NCBI GenBank assembly: GCA_030280995.1
Contig: JASXTE010000016.1
Coordinates: 14,089,001-14,153,000 of the forward strand
Origin: Hemileia vastatrix
Lineage: Eukaryota > Basidiomycota > Pucciniomycetes > Pucciniales > Zaghouaniaceae
Length of the DNA: 64,000 nt
Direction of reading: 5' to 3'
Each line of letters begins with the position of its first letter. Position 1 is the stretch's first letter. This document shows positions 31,138-41,667 of the stretch, one piece after another. Below the pieces are notes generated by a model. It saw nothing but the letters and a program-made list of their open reading frames with translations. It did not search any database and was not told where the DNA came from. The translations under genes and the position numbers were made by a program.

Positions 31138-31587
31138 AAAAATATTTTCTTTTGTATTTATACCTTGTAATGTATATAGCCTTGTAAAAAAAATTGTAAT
31201 ATATATTTATTTATTTTTATTATTATTTTCACTTAACTTTCCTGGGAGAACTCTACAACCGCGAGATGAGTTGCCCCCAAAATATCATCCTTTTTCTAAG
31301 CAGCGCACCCTTCTACTAAGTGCCTATGAAAGATGAAACCACAAATAATAAAAAATAACAACTTGAGATTTTTGCTACAGCAATTACTTCTCCTGCATCA
31401 TTTACGTACGCGCTCTCTTTCAATCTTTAAACCTTCGCAATACATGCCTTTCCCTTGATTGTAACAATTCATCTTTCCTTGGGTTCTTCATTATGAGAAA
31501 CGCTTCTTGCTAGCTTCTTAGAAACCATCCAGCGCTCAATTCAGACGTGGCGCAACTGATGACTTCTTTATAATGCTATTGTTAACC
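31138..31587. other. Intergenic region between Zn-c and Zn-d
   Basis: An AT-rich Zn-c 3' region (AATATATATTTATTTATTTT) is followed by the Zn-d upstream region. This holds CCAGCGCTC and GTGGCGCAA strings. No iterated motif array like that of element C is seen. Confidence 0.4.
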
Positions 31588-31596
31588 TATAAATAG
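31588..31596 (+). promoter_or_regulatory. TATA box of Zn-d
   Basis: TATAAATAG lies 38 bp before the ATG at 31634. It is the clearest promoter signal in the cassette. Confidence 0.65.
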
Positions 31597-31633
31597 CCCT
31601 TCTAATAACCTGAATTTCCTCTATTCTAACATC

Positions 31634-32433
31634 ATGACTCAATATCGCACAGTTCCCAGAGATCAAGCTTGCTCATTTTGCAAACTCTGTAACTTTAACT
31701 GTACATTTTCTAGACCACGGGGTTATGCCTCTTTTAGACCTGCCTGTGATAATTGCTTTAGATACCACAAAACTTGCAATACCTCCCTTAACCAGAATAC
31801 TCTTCAGCCTACTGGTTATATTCGCTTTCCACCTATCTCTACTAGTAGCGCTCCCATAATTACGACCACTAGTCCCACTATTTCCACTAATAATAATAAT
31901 GTTCCTTATGAGTCGCCATCACTTCCTAGTTTTCCCAGGCGCAAAATATCCATACAACCTAGCGCTACACTTTCTCACCCTCCAAGTTCCAGTGCTTCCA
32001 TGCGCTCAGGCTCCCCTACAGCTGCTCCTGACGCGGTTACTGTTACTTCACCGTCAGCGAGCCCACAAAAATTATTAGCAAGTAAGAATCCTTCACAATA
32101 CTTATGCTCTTCTTGCTTACTAACTTCCTGTCAGGTTTCAATGAATCCATCTCCTTGGGATGGGTTCCCATTCCTTTACCCTTTGTCCATTCCATGCAAA
32201 TGTTTTCCAGACTTCGTCTTATATATGACGCTATGTCCCTATCCTACAATAACGCACCACCTTTTTCTGATGCTGAACTTAAAGCTCGCTATACTCATAT
32301 AGAAATGATAGGTCAACTAATGAATGAAATCAGCTCAACGACTATTCTTGGATTCCCCGCCAATCCCCATCACTTCATCATGCCTGAAGACTGGAAAGGA
32401 TATCCTATTAGCTTACATCCTGATACTGAATAG
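31634..32433 (+). CDS. Intact zinc-cluster protein gene Zn-d (pol-proximal, antisense in element D)
   Basis: ATG at 31634 lies 38 bp after TATAAATAG. Exon 1 ends at 32081. A 53-nt intron (GTAAGA, branch TTACTAAC, AG at 32133-32134) leads to exon 2 (32135-32433). The product is 248 aa with no internal stop. The cluster is C13-x2-C16-x6-C23-x14-C38-x2-C41-x6-C48, with an extra C19, the same layout as Zn-b. A Ser/Thr/Pro linker with poly-Asn and a basic P-R-R-K patch follows. The C-terminal part (F-S-R-L-R-L-I-Y-D-A-M and D-A-E-L-K-A-R-Y) begins at the intron, as in Zn-b. The gene is intact while the pol frames beside it are broken. A nuclear DNA-binding role is inferred from the cluster only. 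Confidence 0.82.
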
Positions 32434-32972
32434 ACCACTAGCGCTTCTCCTTATGAGTCTCCTCTGTCCATCCTTCCTGTACATAGTCTTCATATATTTT
32501 TCATGCTATGCCTTCAAATAATCTTTTTAGACATGGAGCTATTTTGTTACACGTGTCTTCCATACTTTTAGAGCGCCTAACTTTGCTCCCTCTACTTTCT
32601 TTAAAAAACTGTAAACCCATGTAAAATAAGAATTGAACTGTAGAGTGCCCCATCTATAAATTGCTATTTCACTCCTGGTTAGTTAACCCATTGGCTAATT
32701 TCCCAGCGTATTTTGCATTTACATGGTACACATCTCCTTTAATACAATTACCTATTTGGTCATGTCCCCTCTAATGATGGAAATATATAAGATTTCATTT
32801 TCCTCTGTTCCCTCATTTAAGCACTTATGCCAATTGCCTGTTCAGCCATAGTCCGCCTAACTTCCAGTTAGCGCCCTCTATCCATCACAACTGTGTCAAA
32901 GCCTCCTGTGAGTCCTCTTAAAAAAGACAAAACTTAACATAACTTGTTAGTTTAATCCTCTTCCCGGAGGTA
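32434..32972. other. Convergent 3' region between Zn-d and the integrase of element D
   Basis: No gene is seen in these ~540 bases. The Zn-d transcript and the pol transcript converge here. Confidence 0.4.
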
Positions 32973-33272
32973 TTATTCTGGTAGTTTTTTCACATTCCGG
33001 AGGTTATCTTGTATCACTGGAACACCCCCTGGGTAGAATCTTTTGATCTGGTCTGTGGCCACACGCCTCTTCCACTCAGTACCATCTAATTCCTCCAGTA
33101 AGTAAGACCCTCCAGTTATCTGCTTTCTTATCCTATAAGGACCATTCCATCTGTCAGAAAACATCTTCCCCCATTGGCTTTCTAAACTTCTATTATAAAC
33201 CAAAACCAAATCTCATGGGTTCAATGGCTTTCTTAACCTATGCGCTAAGCGCTCATCCCAATATTTAACTGA
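32973..33272 (-). pseudogene. Integrase C-terminal module of element D
   Basis: M-V-L-V-Y-N-R-S-L-E-S-Q-W-G-K-M-F and R-V-A-T-D-Q-I-K-R-F-Y match the integrase tail of element C. It is separated from the integrase core by in-frame stops, including one at 33271-33273 where element E reads a sense codon. Confidence 0.8.
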
Positions 33273-34424
33273 CTAGTCCCGGATCTGCATCATTCTTTCA
33301 TACGCTTTCTCCACAAACTCGTCTTTTCTTTCAAGTTGCGCTACCCTTGCTAGAATTAAATCTTCAGTTGAGCGCACTTGATCCCAATCACAACCTAGGA
33401 AAGATCCAGCCTCCAGATCACTAGGTAATACCGCCCTTTGACCAAACATAAGCTCGAACGGCGAAAACCCTGTTGTCCTTTTAACTGAAATCCTGTCCGC
33501 AAACAAAACTAATGGCAAGTAGTTCTTCCACTTTGCCCCATTATTTCCACATAACTTAACTAGCGCATCTTTTATAACTTGATGCCCTCTTTCTACCATT
33601 CCCTCTGCTTCAGGATAATATGGTGTTGCAACTCGTAAATTTGCGCCAATACCTTTTACTACTTCTTGGAATTCTCCTGCAAATTCAGCGCCACCATCTA
33701 CGGCTACCATCTTCATTATCCTACACCTATAAATCCATTCTTTCTTCAAAAACTCGGCCACATTACTTGCCTTGAGGTTTATCAACAGCGCTGCTTCAAC
33801 CCATCCTGATAGATCATCCCTGGCTACTACCAGGTATTTAAAGTGTCCTTCTTTTATATGGACTGCATCTAAACTGACCCTACCAAAAACAGTATCCTCG
33901 CCCGTCGCTCTCCCTTTTTCTTTTGGCTTTCTGTAACTTCTGCGCTGGCATTCAGGACAAGATTTAACCCAATCTCTTACTTCATTTTTCATGTTGGGCC
34001 ACCAGAATCGTTCCCTAACTCTGCGATGAGTTTCATCTTGACCTCTATGTCCTAAATTCTCACGTAACTCCCTGAGTATCTTCTCCTTCCCTTCCCTAGT
34101 TTGAATAACTAACTGAGGAGACAAAGCTTGATTCTTCCATAACTTCCCATTTTTAATAAAATAGCCTTTAGTGCGCTTTTTAATATTGCGCCAAACCTTT
34201 TTATTGCAAAAATCCGGTCGACTATTACCTTCCAAATATAACTTTAACAACTCTACTCCCTCATCTGCAGATGCGTTGTCTTCTAAATACTCCCCCTCTT
34301 CGAGTTGAGTACTACTATCCTGACTTCCCTTTGAGGTATCTCCATCATCTGACTCCTCCACTTCCTCGCCTTGCGCACTCCTTGTCGCTACATTAGCTTC
34401 AGTGTTCCCAAAATCCAGTTGCAT
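33273..34424 (-). CDS. Integrase core of element D
   Basis: This 383-aa frame starts with an acidic linker, then the zinc-binding domain L-G-H-R-G-Q-D-E-T-H ... C-P-E-C-Q with all four ligands. The catalytic Asp-Asp-Glu are in S-L-D-A-V-H-I, V-D-G-G-A-E-F and P-E-A-E-G-M-V-E-R. A V-K-R-T-T-G-F-S-P-F-E-L segment follows. It is continuous upstream with the RNase H frame but for a TGA at 34479-34481. Confidence 0.9.
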   Translation of the reverse strand: MQLDFGNTEANVATRSAQGEEVEESDDGDTSKGSQDSSTQLEEGEYLEDNASADEGVELLKLYLEGNSRPDFCNKKVWRNIKKRTKGYFIKNGKLWKNQALSPQLVIQTREGKEKILRELRENLGHRGQDETHRRVRERFWWPNMKNEVRDWVKSCPECQRRSYRKPKEKGRATGEDTVFGRVSLDAVHIKEGHFKYLVVARDDLSGWVEAALLINLKASNVAEFLKKEWIYRCRIMKMVAVDGGAEFAGEFQEVVKGIGANLRVATPYYPEAEGMVERGHQVIKDALVKLCGNNGAKWKNYLPLVLFADRISVKRTTGFSPFELMFGQRAVLPSDLEAGSFLGCDWDQVRSTEDLILARVAQLERKDEFVEKAYERMMQIRD

Positions 34425-34439
34425 TTCAACCTTGCTACA

Positions 34440-34600
34440 AACATCCTTTACATTGTCAGCATTTAATTTTATGTCTCTTCAGACATTCCTTGTTACTAGT
34501 TTATTGTCATCACGGAAAATACTACCTACTAGTTTATGGTCTTCGTGGACATTCTTGCCTGATAGTTTATTGTCGTTGCGGACGTTCTTGCCAAATTTTG
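34440..34600 (-). repeat. Four 33-bp coding repeats between RNase H and integrase (element D)
   Basis: Four in-frame 11-residue units of the type G-K-N-V-R-N-D-N-K-L-S follow one another. The same units are present in element E at about 47310-47470, so the expansion predates their split. The last unit in D has a TGA where E reads CGA. Confidence 0.8.
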
Positions 34601-34934
34601 TATAACAATAATCTATCCCGTTTACCCATCTCTTATCTTCTTCAAATTCTTCCGCTTCCGAGTCTTCTTCACACAACGGTCTTCTAGACAGCGCATCTGG
34701 CAAAGTGAAAGATTTCCCTGGCTTATGGACTAAATCAAAAGAAAAAAAATTAATCTGCGCTACCCACCTTGTCATGGGCACATCTGGTAAAATCGGGCTA
34801 CTAATCATTTGCACCAACGATAGCGCATCAACCTGCAGCTCAAAATGCTGCCCCCAAAGCATCCATTGTAGCTTTTTAAGGATCTTCGCTACTCCACATA
34901 ACTCCAGCTTAGACTGGGAGTACCTAGACTCCAC
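34479..34934 (-). CDS. RNase H C-terminal part of element D
   Basis: This 151-aa frame carries L-E-L-C-G-V-A-K-I-L-K-K-L, G-Q-H-F-E-L-Q-V-D-A and L-P-D-A-L-S-R-R-P. It ends in the 33-bp repeat region at the TGA. It is broken from the RT frame by a stop at 34980-34982. Confidence 0.85.
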   Translation of the reverse strand: MESRYSQSKLELCGVAKILKKLQWMLWGQHFELQVDALSLVQMISSPILPDVPMTRWVAQINFFSFDLVHKPGKSFTLPDALSRRPLCEEDSEAEEFEEDKRWVNGIDYCYTKFGKNVRNDNKLSGKNVHEDHKLVGSIFRDDNKLVTRNV

Positions 34935-34979
34935 TTTGGTAAAAGTCTTGGACTCGTAAAGGACAGGTCTATCATTACC

Positions 34980-36272
34980 TTATTCGTCCTCTTGCATCAA
35001 AACTGCGCCCACCACTAGAGTAATTTTTCCAGCGCCTGGTCCATACTCCAATTTCTTCAAAAGAATATTTTTTCCTACAATCCTCTTTAATAACTCGAAT
35101 GACTCTTCACATTCCTCCGTCCAATCCCATACAACATCCTTTCTTGTTAAGCGCCGTAAAGGCGAAGACAACAAAGCAAAATTTTGAATAATCAAACTTA
35201 CATATGTACAAATGCCTAAAAACCCTCTAACTTCCTTAGTATTTCTTGGTCTTGGCCATGGAAGTACCTTATTCCTCTGTTTTTCAGAGATGATTCTCCC
35301 TTCCTTACATACCACATGTCCCACTATATCTAGCGCTGGAACACAACAGGCAAATTTAGACCCAGAAATTGTTAATCCTGCCTCCTCTATCCTAAATAGC
35401 ACTCTTTCCAGGGTAATCGCATATCCCCAAATAAACTTTCTAATATACAGATTTTCTTTTAACACTTCCCCTTCATAATCACTGGCTGTTCCTTTTATAC
35501 CGCCATCATCAATGAAAATTCCCACATGTTCTGGGATTTCATCCTGCAATATCCACATCATCTGTGCTTGATATACCGCCACAGAATTTGTTGCGCCTTG
35601 CGGTAACCTTGTCAACCTAAAGCGCCCCAGTTGTGTTTCAAATGTTGTCATGGGTCTGGACGATTCATCCAACTCGCACTCATCGTATCCTCCCATAATA
35701 TCACCTAATCTGTAACATGCACGCCCCGCAAAAGATTCCACAAATTCTTCTGGAGTTGGTGGCATCCCTGCATCCTTTACCGTTACCTTTTTCATCTCCC
35801 TAAGATCATGAACAACCCTTAATTTATCATTATGTTTGACCACACAAAACACTGGACTTGAATAACTAGACATAGACTGTTCATACAAGCCGGACTTTAA
35901 CCTTCCGCTAATTAATTCCGTATACTCTTTTCTTATAGCCGCCGGTATTGGAAAAGCCTTCTTTTTCCACGGCGCATGAGGTATAACTGGAACAATATAA
36001 GGTTTACCATAAGAGTGTTTTAACAAACCTCTTTCCTCTTCTGAAAACGCAATAGCCTTTTCCCTAAGAACCATAACATGTAATAATAACTTCTTTTCTT
36101 CCTGTGATAACCAGCCCTCTGGTCCAAAATCTACCATCTGAAGCCTTTCCATTGTGATCTTACTGGTGAACGCAAAATCAGGTGGAAACTTTGTTAAAGG
36201 TGCATCATAAGGATTTCTAGATAGCGCCGGCCTCTGCAAAGGAGGATTCAAATCAGGCATCGCTATATTCAC
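34980..36272 (-). CDS. Reverse transcriptase of element D
   Basis: This 430-aa frame contains V-V-H-D-L-R-E-M-K-K, Y-R-L-G-D-I-M-G-G-Y-D, L-P-Q-G-A-T-N-S-V-A-V-Y and the catalytic F-I-D-D-G-G. Then comes a connection domain and the start of RNase H (L-V-V-G-A-V-L). It is the same clade as the RT of elements C and E. Coding continues upstream of 36272 to about 36390 (K-Y-K-P-V-A-V-N), where a TGA replaces a codon that is AGA in element E. Confidence 0.9.
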   Translation of the reverse strand: MNIAMPDLNPPLQRPALSRNPYDAPLTKFPPDFAFTSKITMERLQMVDFGPEGWLSQEEKKLLLHVMVLREKAIAFSEEERGLLKHSYGKPYIVPVIPHAPWKKKAFPIPAAIRKEYTELISGRLKSGLYEQSMSSYSSPVFCVVKHNDKLRVVHDLREMKKVTVKDAGMPPTPEEFVESFAGRACYRLGDIMGGYDECELDESSRPMTTFETQLGRFRLTRLPQGATNSVAVYQAQMMWILQDEIPEHVGIFIDDGGIKGTASDYEGEVLKENLYIRKFIWGYAITLERVLFRIEEAGLTISGSKFACCVPALDIVGHVVCKEGRIISEKQRNKVLPWPRPRNTKEVRGFLGICTYVSLIIQNFALLSSPLRRLTRKDVVWDWTEECEESFELLKRIVGKNILLKKLEYGPGAGKITLVVGAVLMQEDE

Positions 36273-36589
36273 TGGTTTAACATTAACAGCTACTGGTTTA
36301 TACTTAGATGCAAAACAGTCCTTACTGCTTCCTTCTTTAATTAAAATAAAACCCTTTCTAATATAACTACGGGTTACACCTAAATCCTGTTTTTGTCAAT
36401 TCTTTTTAATATAAGTATAACAATATCCAAAATTAAAGAAATTAAAAAGCTTAGGTATAATACATTCTACAGTAGTATTCCTAAGACACCTATGAAGTAC
36501 CGCTTTACGTATCCCTCCTTGTTGGACTGACTGGTCACTATCCGGGTTCCTCTCATCCTGGGAGATAGTAACACCTAAAATGCCAGTCC
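36273..36589 (-). pseudogene. Gag-pol junction of element D
   Basis: The minus strand reads S-Y-I-R-K-G and S-K-Y-K-P-V, paralleling the open frame of element E at 49150-49371. Stops interrupt it in D. Confidence 0.55.
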
Positions 36590-38899
36590 CTAATGAAAAT
36601 GTTGGCGCCTTCCTGGCAGTCGCCCTATCTCCTCATCTGAGACTTCCTCATAAAACTCTCTTTCTTTCTCTAACCGCGCAGCCCCAGAGTACTTAGTTTC
36701 CCAGCCAACATCCTTGGGCGCTACTAAGACTGCTGTTACTGGAACACCGTCATCACCCATAATCCTTATTCTTATAGTCTTATTTAAACAATAATCTATA
36801 GTCGCCGAATAATCCATTAAAAATGGCATGCCTAAAACTGGTTTAACTACACCCATTGGAGCATAAAAATGTATATCTCTTGTTGCTCCTGCAACTCTAG
36901 TGCGTACATACTCTGCTACACCTATAACAGGTAACCTACCTCCCCCAATTCCTGCGACAGTGCCTTCGCCGTCTTTTACAGGAAGACCTAATTCCACTGC
37001 GTCATCCACTGATACCACGTTTATTTGTGAACCCGTATCTACTAATGCTTTAATTTGCTTACCATTTACCGTAATAGTTAAATACCCTAAGGGTCCTGCA
37101 TAATGTGGCGCCCTAGGTAATCCAACAACTGGCTGAAATGAGTGTTCTGCCATATCGAGCTCAGTGCAATTAGCGATCCTTTGCTTTCTGCACTTATCCA
37201 CAATTCCATTTGCTACGTCTGGCGCTACTGCAGTCAGCATCCCCAATGGAACAGAAACTGTAGTCTTCAAACATTCCACAACTAAATCCTCGGCAGCTTT
37301 GGGAAAATCAGAATGAACCGGGCGCTGAATTCTCCATTTAGGCTGAGTTGCCTTGGCACCAGCTTTCACTCTTCTGGGTGGGTTCTTTGGAGTATTATGC
37401 TTTGCTCCCTGCATTCCTTCAGCAGGCACCGCTCTTTGCTGTACTACCACTGGCTCCTCCAACATTGCCGTCTGTTCTATTTCCTGGTTATCCACACCAT
37501 AGCCTCCAGAGTCCATACCATCCATTTCAACATCCTCGATAGGTGCAGGTGTATTTTCTCTAGTAGTATACCCTACTTCCTCCATATCCTCTGGATTCGC
37601 ATACCTAGCGCCAGCCCTTCTTGGCCTATTAATTGTAGTTGGGGCCATTTTCATATGCTTCTCCGCGAACATCTCCAGTCGTGCTGCGGTAAGTGGCGCT
37701 GCAACCGCTCCTTCTTTTACTTTAAAATCTAACACCGCACAAGTAACTGCAAAATTAACCGACTTCACATCCTTGCTTTTCTCCTTATTTTCCGGAACTT
37801 TTCCCTTGCTTGACCTGCTTTCCATAGACTTTTTATTAATATGATCAATGACCATGGCTCGCATTCCTTGATCTTTGTCTTTAATCAACTTGGTACCATC
37901 TTTCAACATAAGCGTAGTCCCATCCTCGTAAACTACCTTTTCCTCTTTATCCTTTTGAAGCGCATTACACCTCATCCTTGTATGCCCCTCTTTATTACAA
38001 TAATAGCACACCATAGCGGAAAAACGTGAAGTTTGAGGAGAACTGTTGGGCCTAAATGATTCTTTTGCTTTTGCCAATTCAACTATCTTCTTCTCCAACT
38101 CATTGATTCTTGCCATGACTGAATCTGGATCTTTAGAGAGAATTTTATCTTTAGGAGACGAGATCTGAGAAGGCGATCGTATGCCTGGCGCATCTTCCCC
38201 CATATCCTCATTATCCAGAGCCACCCTTGCTGCACGTTGCTCAACTCGACGCAACTTCATTTCAGCTTCCACTGCCATTTCTACTTCTTCTAATCCGGGG
38301 TACTTATAATTTCCGTCCCTCTTTTTAACCAACTTTCCTTCATTATCCAAGCGCCTTTTTGCCCAGTCTTCAACTTCTGGCGCTAACGCTTCACAAAACC
38401 AAGGTAACGACGCATTAACATCACTAAAGTCTTTGTTACTAACTAGATATTCTACTATCCAATCAAATTCTTCTCTAAAACTTTTAAATTCCTTGGGGTC
38501 TCGAACACCTCCTCTAGCCTTGAACCTATTTACCAAAATATCCAGGTCCTTCATTGTATACCTAGTTTCCTCGGTAACCTTTGGCCATCTCTTGAGAATT
38601 TGTTCTTTTAGCGCTGACCAATTTCTCTCCTCATGCCCTTTTAGATCCTCTAAATCGTCTTTGCACTCATCAGATACAAAGAATAGTACTTGTCGTACCA
38701 AATCATATTTGGTTGCTCCATGAACTTCCGCTGCTTGTTCAAACCTGCGTAAAAAATTTTTGGTATTAATTCCTGCAAAGCGCAAGCTTTCTTATTTACA
38801 CCTAATAATCGTGGTTACCGTTTTTTGAGACGATGTCGAAGAATTGGGCGATTTAACCCTCTCCTGACATCCCCTAGATGTAGTCGCAGTAGGATCCAT
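36590..38899 (-). CDS. Gag and protease of element D
   Basis: The initiator is probably the ATG at 38899 (M-D-P-T-A-T-T-S-R-G-C-Q-E-R), matching the open start of element E. An in-frame TAA lies at 38792-38794 (codon 36), after which 731 residues are open. The gag capsid-like region covers the first ~200 residues. A classical C-Y-Y-C-N-K-E-G-H-T-R-M-R-C knuckle lies near the middle. A retropepsin motif L-V-D-T-G-S lies near residue 580 of the open part, followed by V-L-G-M-P-F-L. Unlike element B, protease is fused to gag and not to pol. Confidence 0.88.
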
Positions 38900-39129
38900 T
38901 CCCGAAATATAAAATCCAAGCAAAGATCACAAAGAAAAAAACACACTCTTGGTTAATTAAACCTGACTGTTTTCACAATATAGCCCTACGCTATCCTCTG
39001 ATAACGGCTATTGATCCACTTGTTGTAGACCCTACGACTCTTCCGCTGAAGCGCCGGCTTGATTACGTCCTCTTGACGAAACCCTAAAAAAAACCAAACA
39101 ATCTAATCAAAAACACTAGTTACAATTAT
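38900..39129 (-). other. 5' leader of element D
   Basis: This is non-coding leader between gag and the primer-binding region. It parallels the leader of element E at 51780-51990, including CTATCCTCTGATAA. No iterated array is present. Confidence 0.5.
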
Positions 39130-39149
39130 GCCACTGTTGGGACACCAAT
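39130..39149 (-). other. Primer-binding site region of element D
   Basis: Directly after the 5' LTR the minus strand reads ATTGGTGTCCCAACAGTGG. It is identical in element E next to 52020. The tRNA is not identified. Confidence 0.6.
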
Positions 39150-40483
39150 TGTAGACTGTTCTAAATTACTAAGCAGTAGACACAATGCAAGATGGGTTGG
39201 TTCTCCTTTTTAATTTATAAAAAGAAGCGCCTGCCACTCTTATTTTTAAAGACAGTGTAATAATGTGTAACATTAATATTTGACTAGAAAGTTTATAAGT
39301 TGAGTTGAGTTAAAGATAAAGAAACAAGCACTACTATCTGGATATTTCTATTCTTAACAAGCGCTATTATCCACAGCTACTCCCTCTTGAAGCGCTCTCT
39401 TTGAATTTGCCTTATTATAGTAATAAAATATCTCTAATAATAGTTAATCCCACTGAACCTATATATTCTCTCTATGTTGCGCTCTTTCACTATACTATAT
39501 GAAATACACACACAGACACAAAAACTCTAAAAACTCAGAAAACACCTTTTAATATTCTCTCAAACAATTAATCACAAAAGATCTAATATCTTATACTGGG
39601 TGCTATGACTATAGCTACAAGTATATCTCTATATTTATTTTTCTATGATCTGCTTTTTAAAAATTTACAACTAAAGTGATTTTTCTTATTTTATTAACTA
39701 AATAGATAGATCGACCAGTTCTCCCCTTTGTCCCTACCTAATAGTCCTCCTTTTATATTCTTCCAGCACTCAAGACACAGTTCCCTAATGGATCTCCAGC
39801 GCTGACTCTAGCGCCACATTAGTAAAACAATAACTAATTTATTAGTATGCTACTTACACTGCTTGCAACAACTACAGCGCCTAAATCAGACCCTATAATT
39901 ACTATCACTAGTATTAACTTGTTTCACTGATTCTCCACATATGCGCTTTTAACTATACCTTGTTTTGTTTCAGCGCTAGCTCCAGGTTTGACTTATCCTT
40001 AGCTGCGTCTAGTTGCCTTAACTCTTGGGTAGTTTTACCATTGAGTCCCCACTCTCTTTGCTTTAATACTAGGTTTGTAGTTCTGACAGCTCGCTTTACT
40101 AGTTAGCCTTCTTCATTACTTGTCTCAGTAAGTTTCCTAACTGGCTGCGGTACAGCATACCATGCACTTGAGTCATCCTTAATCCATGAATTTCTTCTTA
40201 ATGTGTAACACATACTTTTTGGAAAGCGCAAATCCATATTGTTTAGCGCTTTATGGTCCTAAATCAATAACACACAATTCCCCATTGTGCGGCACATCTC
40301 GCTACAAAATCCGAGCGCACAGACCCTCAATCTTTTTCCGCGCTTCCATTTCCTTTGTTACTTGAAACACGCAAATACATATTATATTTTAACATTTCCT
40401 GCTGCGTTAACTCCCCTTTGTTCTTCCTGGACTACACGTGCTGATTGGTCTAAAATCACGCTTCCTGCGAGGCGCGTACCACA
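39150..40483 (-). repeat. 5' LTR of element D
   Basis: It is 1334 bp and starts TGTAGACTGTTC and ends GCGTACCACA like its partner. About 50 differences by eye, a large share of them at CpG sites. Confidence 0.92.
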
Positions 40484-41667
40484 CCGTACTCAGTCATGGC
40501 ATAATATTCTGATTCTGATGTTGATAGCAAAACTGATTGTTGTTTTCAGGAGCACCAAATGAGTAATCCAAGATTAAACACCAGTGAACCAGAGGTTGAT
40601 TTAGAGTTAGGTGATTTATTGAAGTCGGAGTCAGTGTAACCATTTAGAGTGCCGATTTTGCTGTTTGGAAGATTACCAAGATTCAAGCCATGATTTTTTG
40701 TCAATTTAAGGTATCACAATATGTGAAAGAAAGCAGTAATTTGTTCATCAGTCAGATTATTGAGATGTTGTGCCAAGGAGCTCGCAGCAAAGGCTAAATC
40801 AGGCCTTGTGCATAGGACTAAGTAATTCAAGAGACCAATGGCCCTTCGATAATTAAAGAGATGGGTCAGTTTAGTTTCATTTTTTTGTGAGAATTGAGAG
40901 TTTGGTACTAATGGAGTGGTGACTGTCCGACAGTTGGAGTGATTAAATTTGTTTAAGAGTTTCTGAACATATAGCTGTTGAGTGAGGGTGATTGTTCGTT
41001 CCAAACAATTTCTAATGACTTTCATTCCAAGGATCCAATTTAAATCACCTTGAAAACCAATGTCAAAGGCTTCAGAGATTTTTGATTTGAAGTTGTTGAT
41101 TGAATTGCCTCCAGTGATAAGATTGTCTACATGGATGAAAACATAACAAGGTTGTTTTGGGTCGTTATGAAAGAATAAGCAGGAATCTGCAATACCAGCT
41201 CTTAAATTGATACTGATGAATAAATTGATAAGTTTTTTATACCAACAACGTGGACTTTGTTTTAATCCATAGAGAGACTTTTTGAGATGAAGGCATTTGT
41301 TATTATTTTTGGGAGTGTAGCCATGAGGGTAACAAAGGTATATGTCTTCTTCTAAATTTCCATCAAGAAAGGCTGATTTTACATCTATTTGGCATAATTT
41401 CCAGTCATTATATGCTGCAAGGCCAAGTAAGAATTGAAGGGTGGCTAGTCGACCAGTAGGTGCATATTTTTTTTTATACTCAATCCCTTCAATTTGTGAG
41501 AAGCCTTGTGCGCAAATTCTAGCTTTATATTTGATGATATTTCCCTCAGAATCTGTTTTCTTTTTGAAAGTCCATGTTGATCTTATTAAATGATTATTTG
41601 AAGGAAGAGGTGACTCTTCCCAAATTCTGTGCTTACTTATACTGTCTAACTCGGTTTGAATTTCTGT
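40484..41667 (-). pseudogene. RT and RNase H of the copia element
   Basis: Motifs read in shifted frames include Q-I-D-V-K-S-A-F-L-D-G, L-Y-G-L-K-Q-S-P-R, a degenerate catalytic H-V-D-N (normally Y-V-D-D), R-P-D-L-A-F-A and S-E-S-E-Y-Y-A-M-T-E. The longest open piece is 40714-41025. The damaged catalytic box indicates a dead copy. Confidence 0.85.

Larger units (their letters stand above)
28621..40483 (-). mobile_element. Element D: full-length Ty3/gypsy with a two-gene antisense zinc-cluster cassette
   Basis: LTRs at 28621-29955 (3') and 39150-40483 (5') both run TGTAGACTG...ACCACA. A PPT lies at 29956 and a primer-binding region at 39130-39149. On the minus strand, gag (38899-36590) and pol (to 32973) are followed by two plus-strand zinc-cluster genes before the 3' LTR. 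By eye the LTRs differ at roughly 4% of positions. Gag and pol contain several in-frame stops. The outer flanks (ACCAC left, CCGTA right) do not match, so no target duplication is seen. Confidence 0.92.

Noticed and set aside
36900..38723. Several plus-strand frames inside gag of element D
   Set aside because: They are antisense to the conserved gag-protease frame and have no features of their own, unlike the zinc-cluster genes.
28621..40483. Element D as a simple single insertion
   Set aside because: Flanking 5-mers do not match and the two sides belong to unrelated elements.
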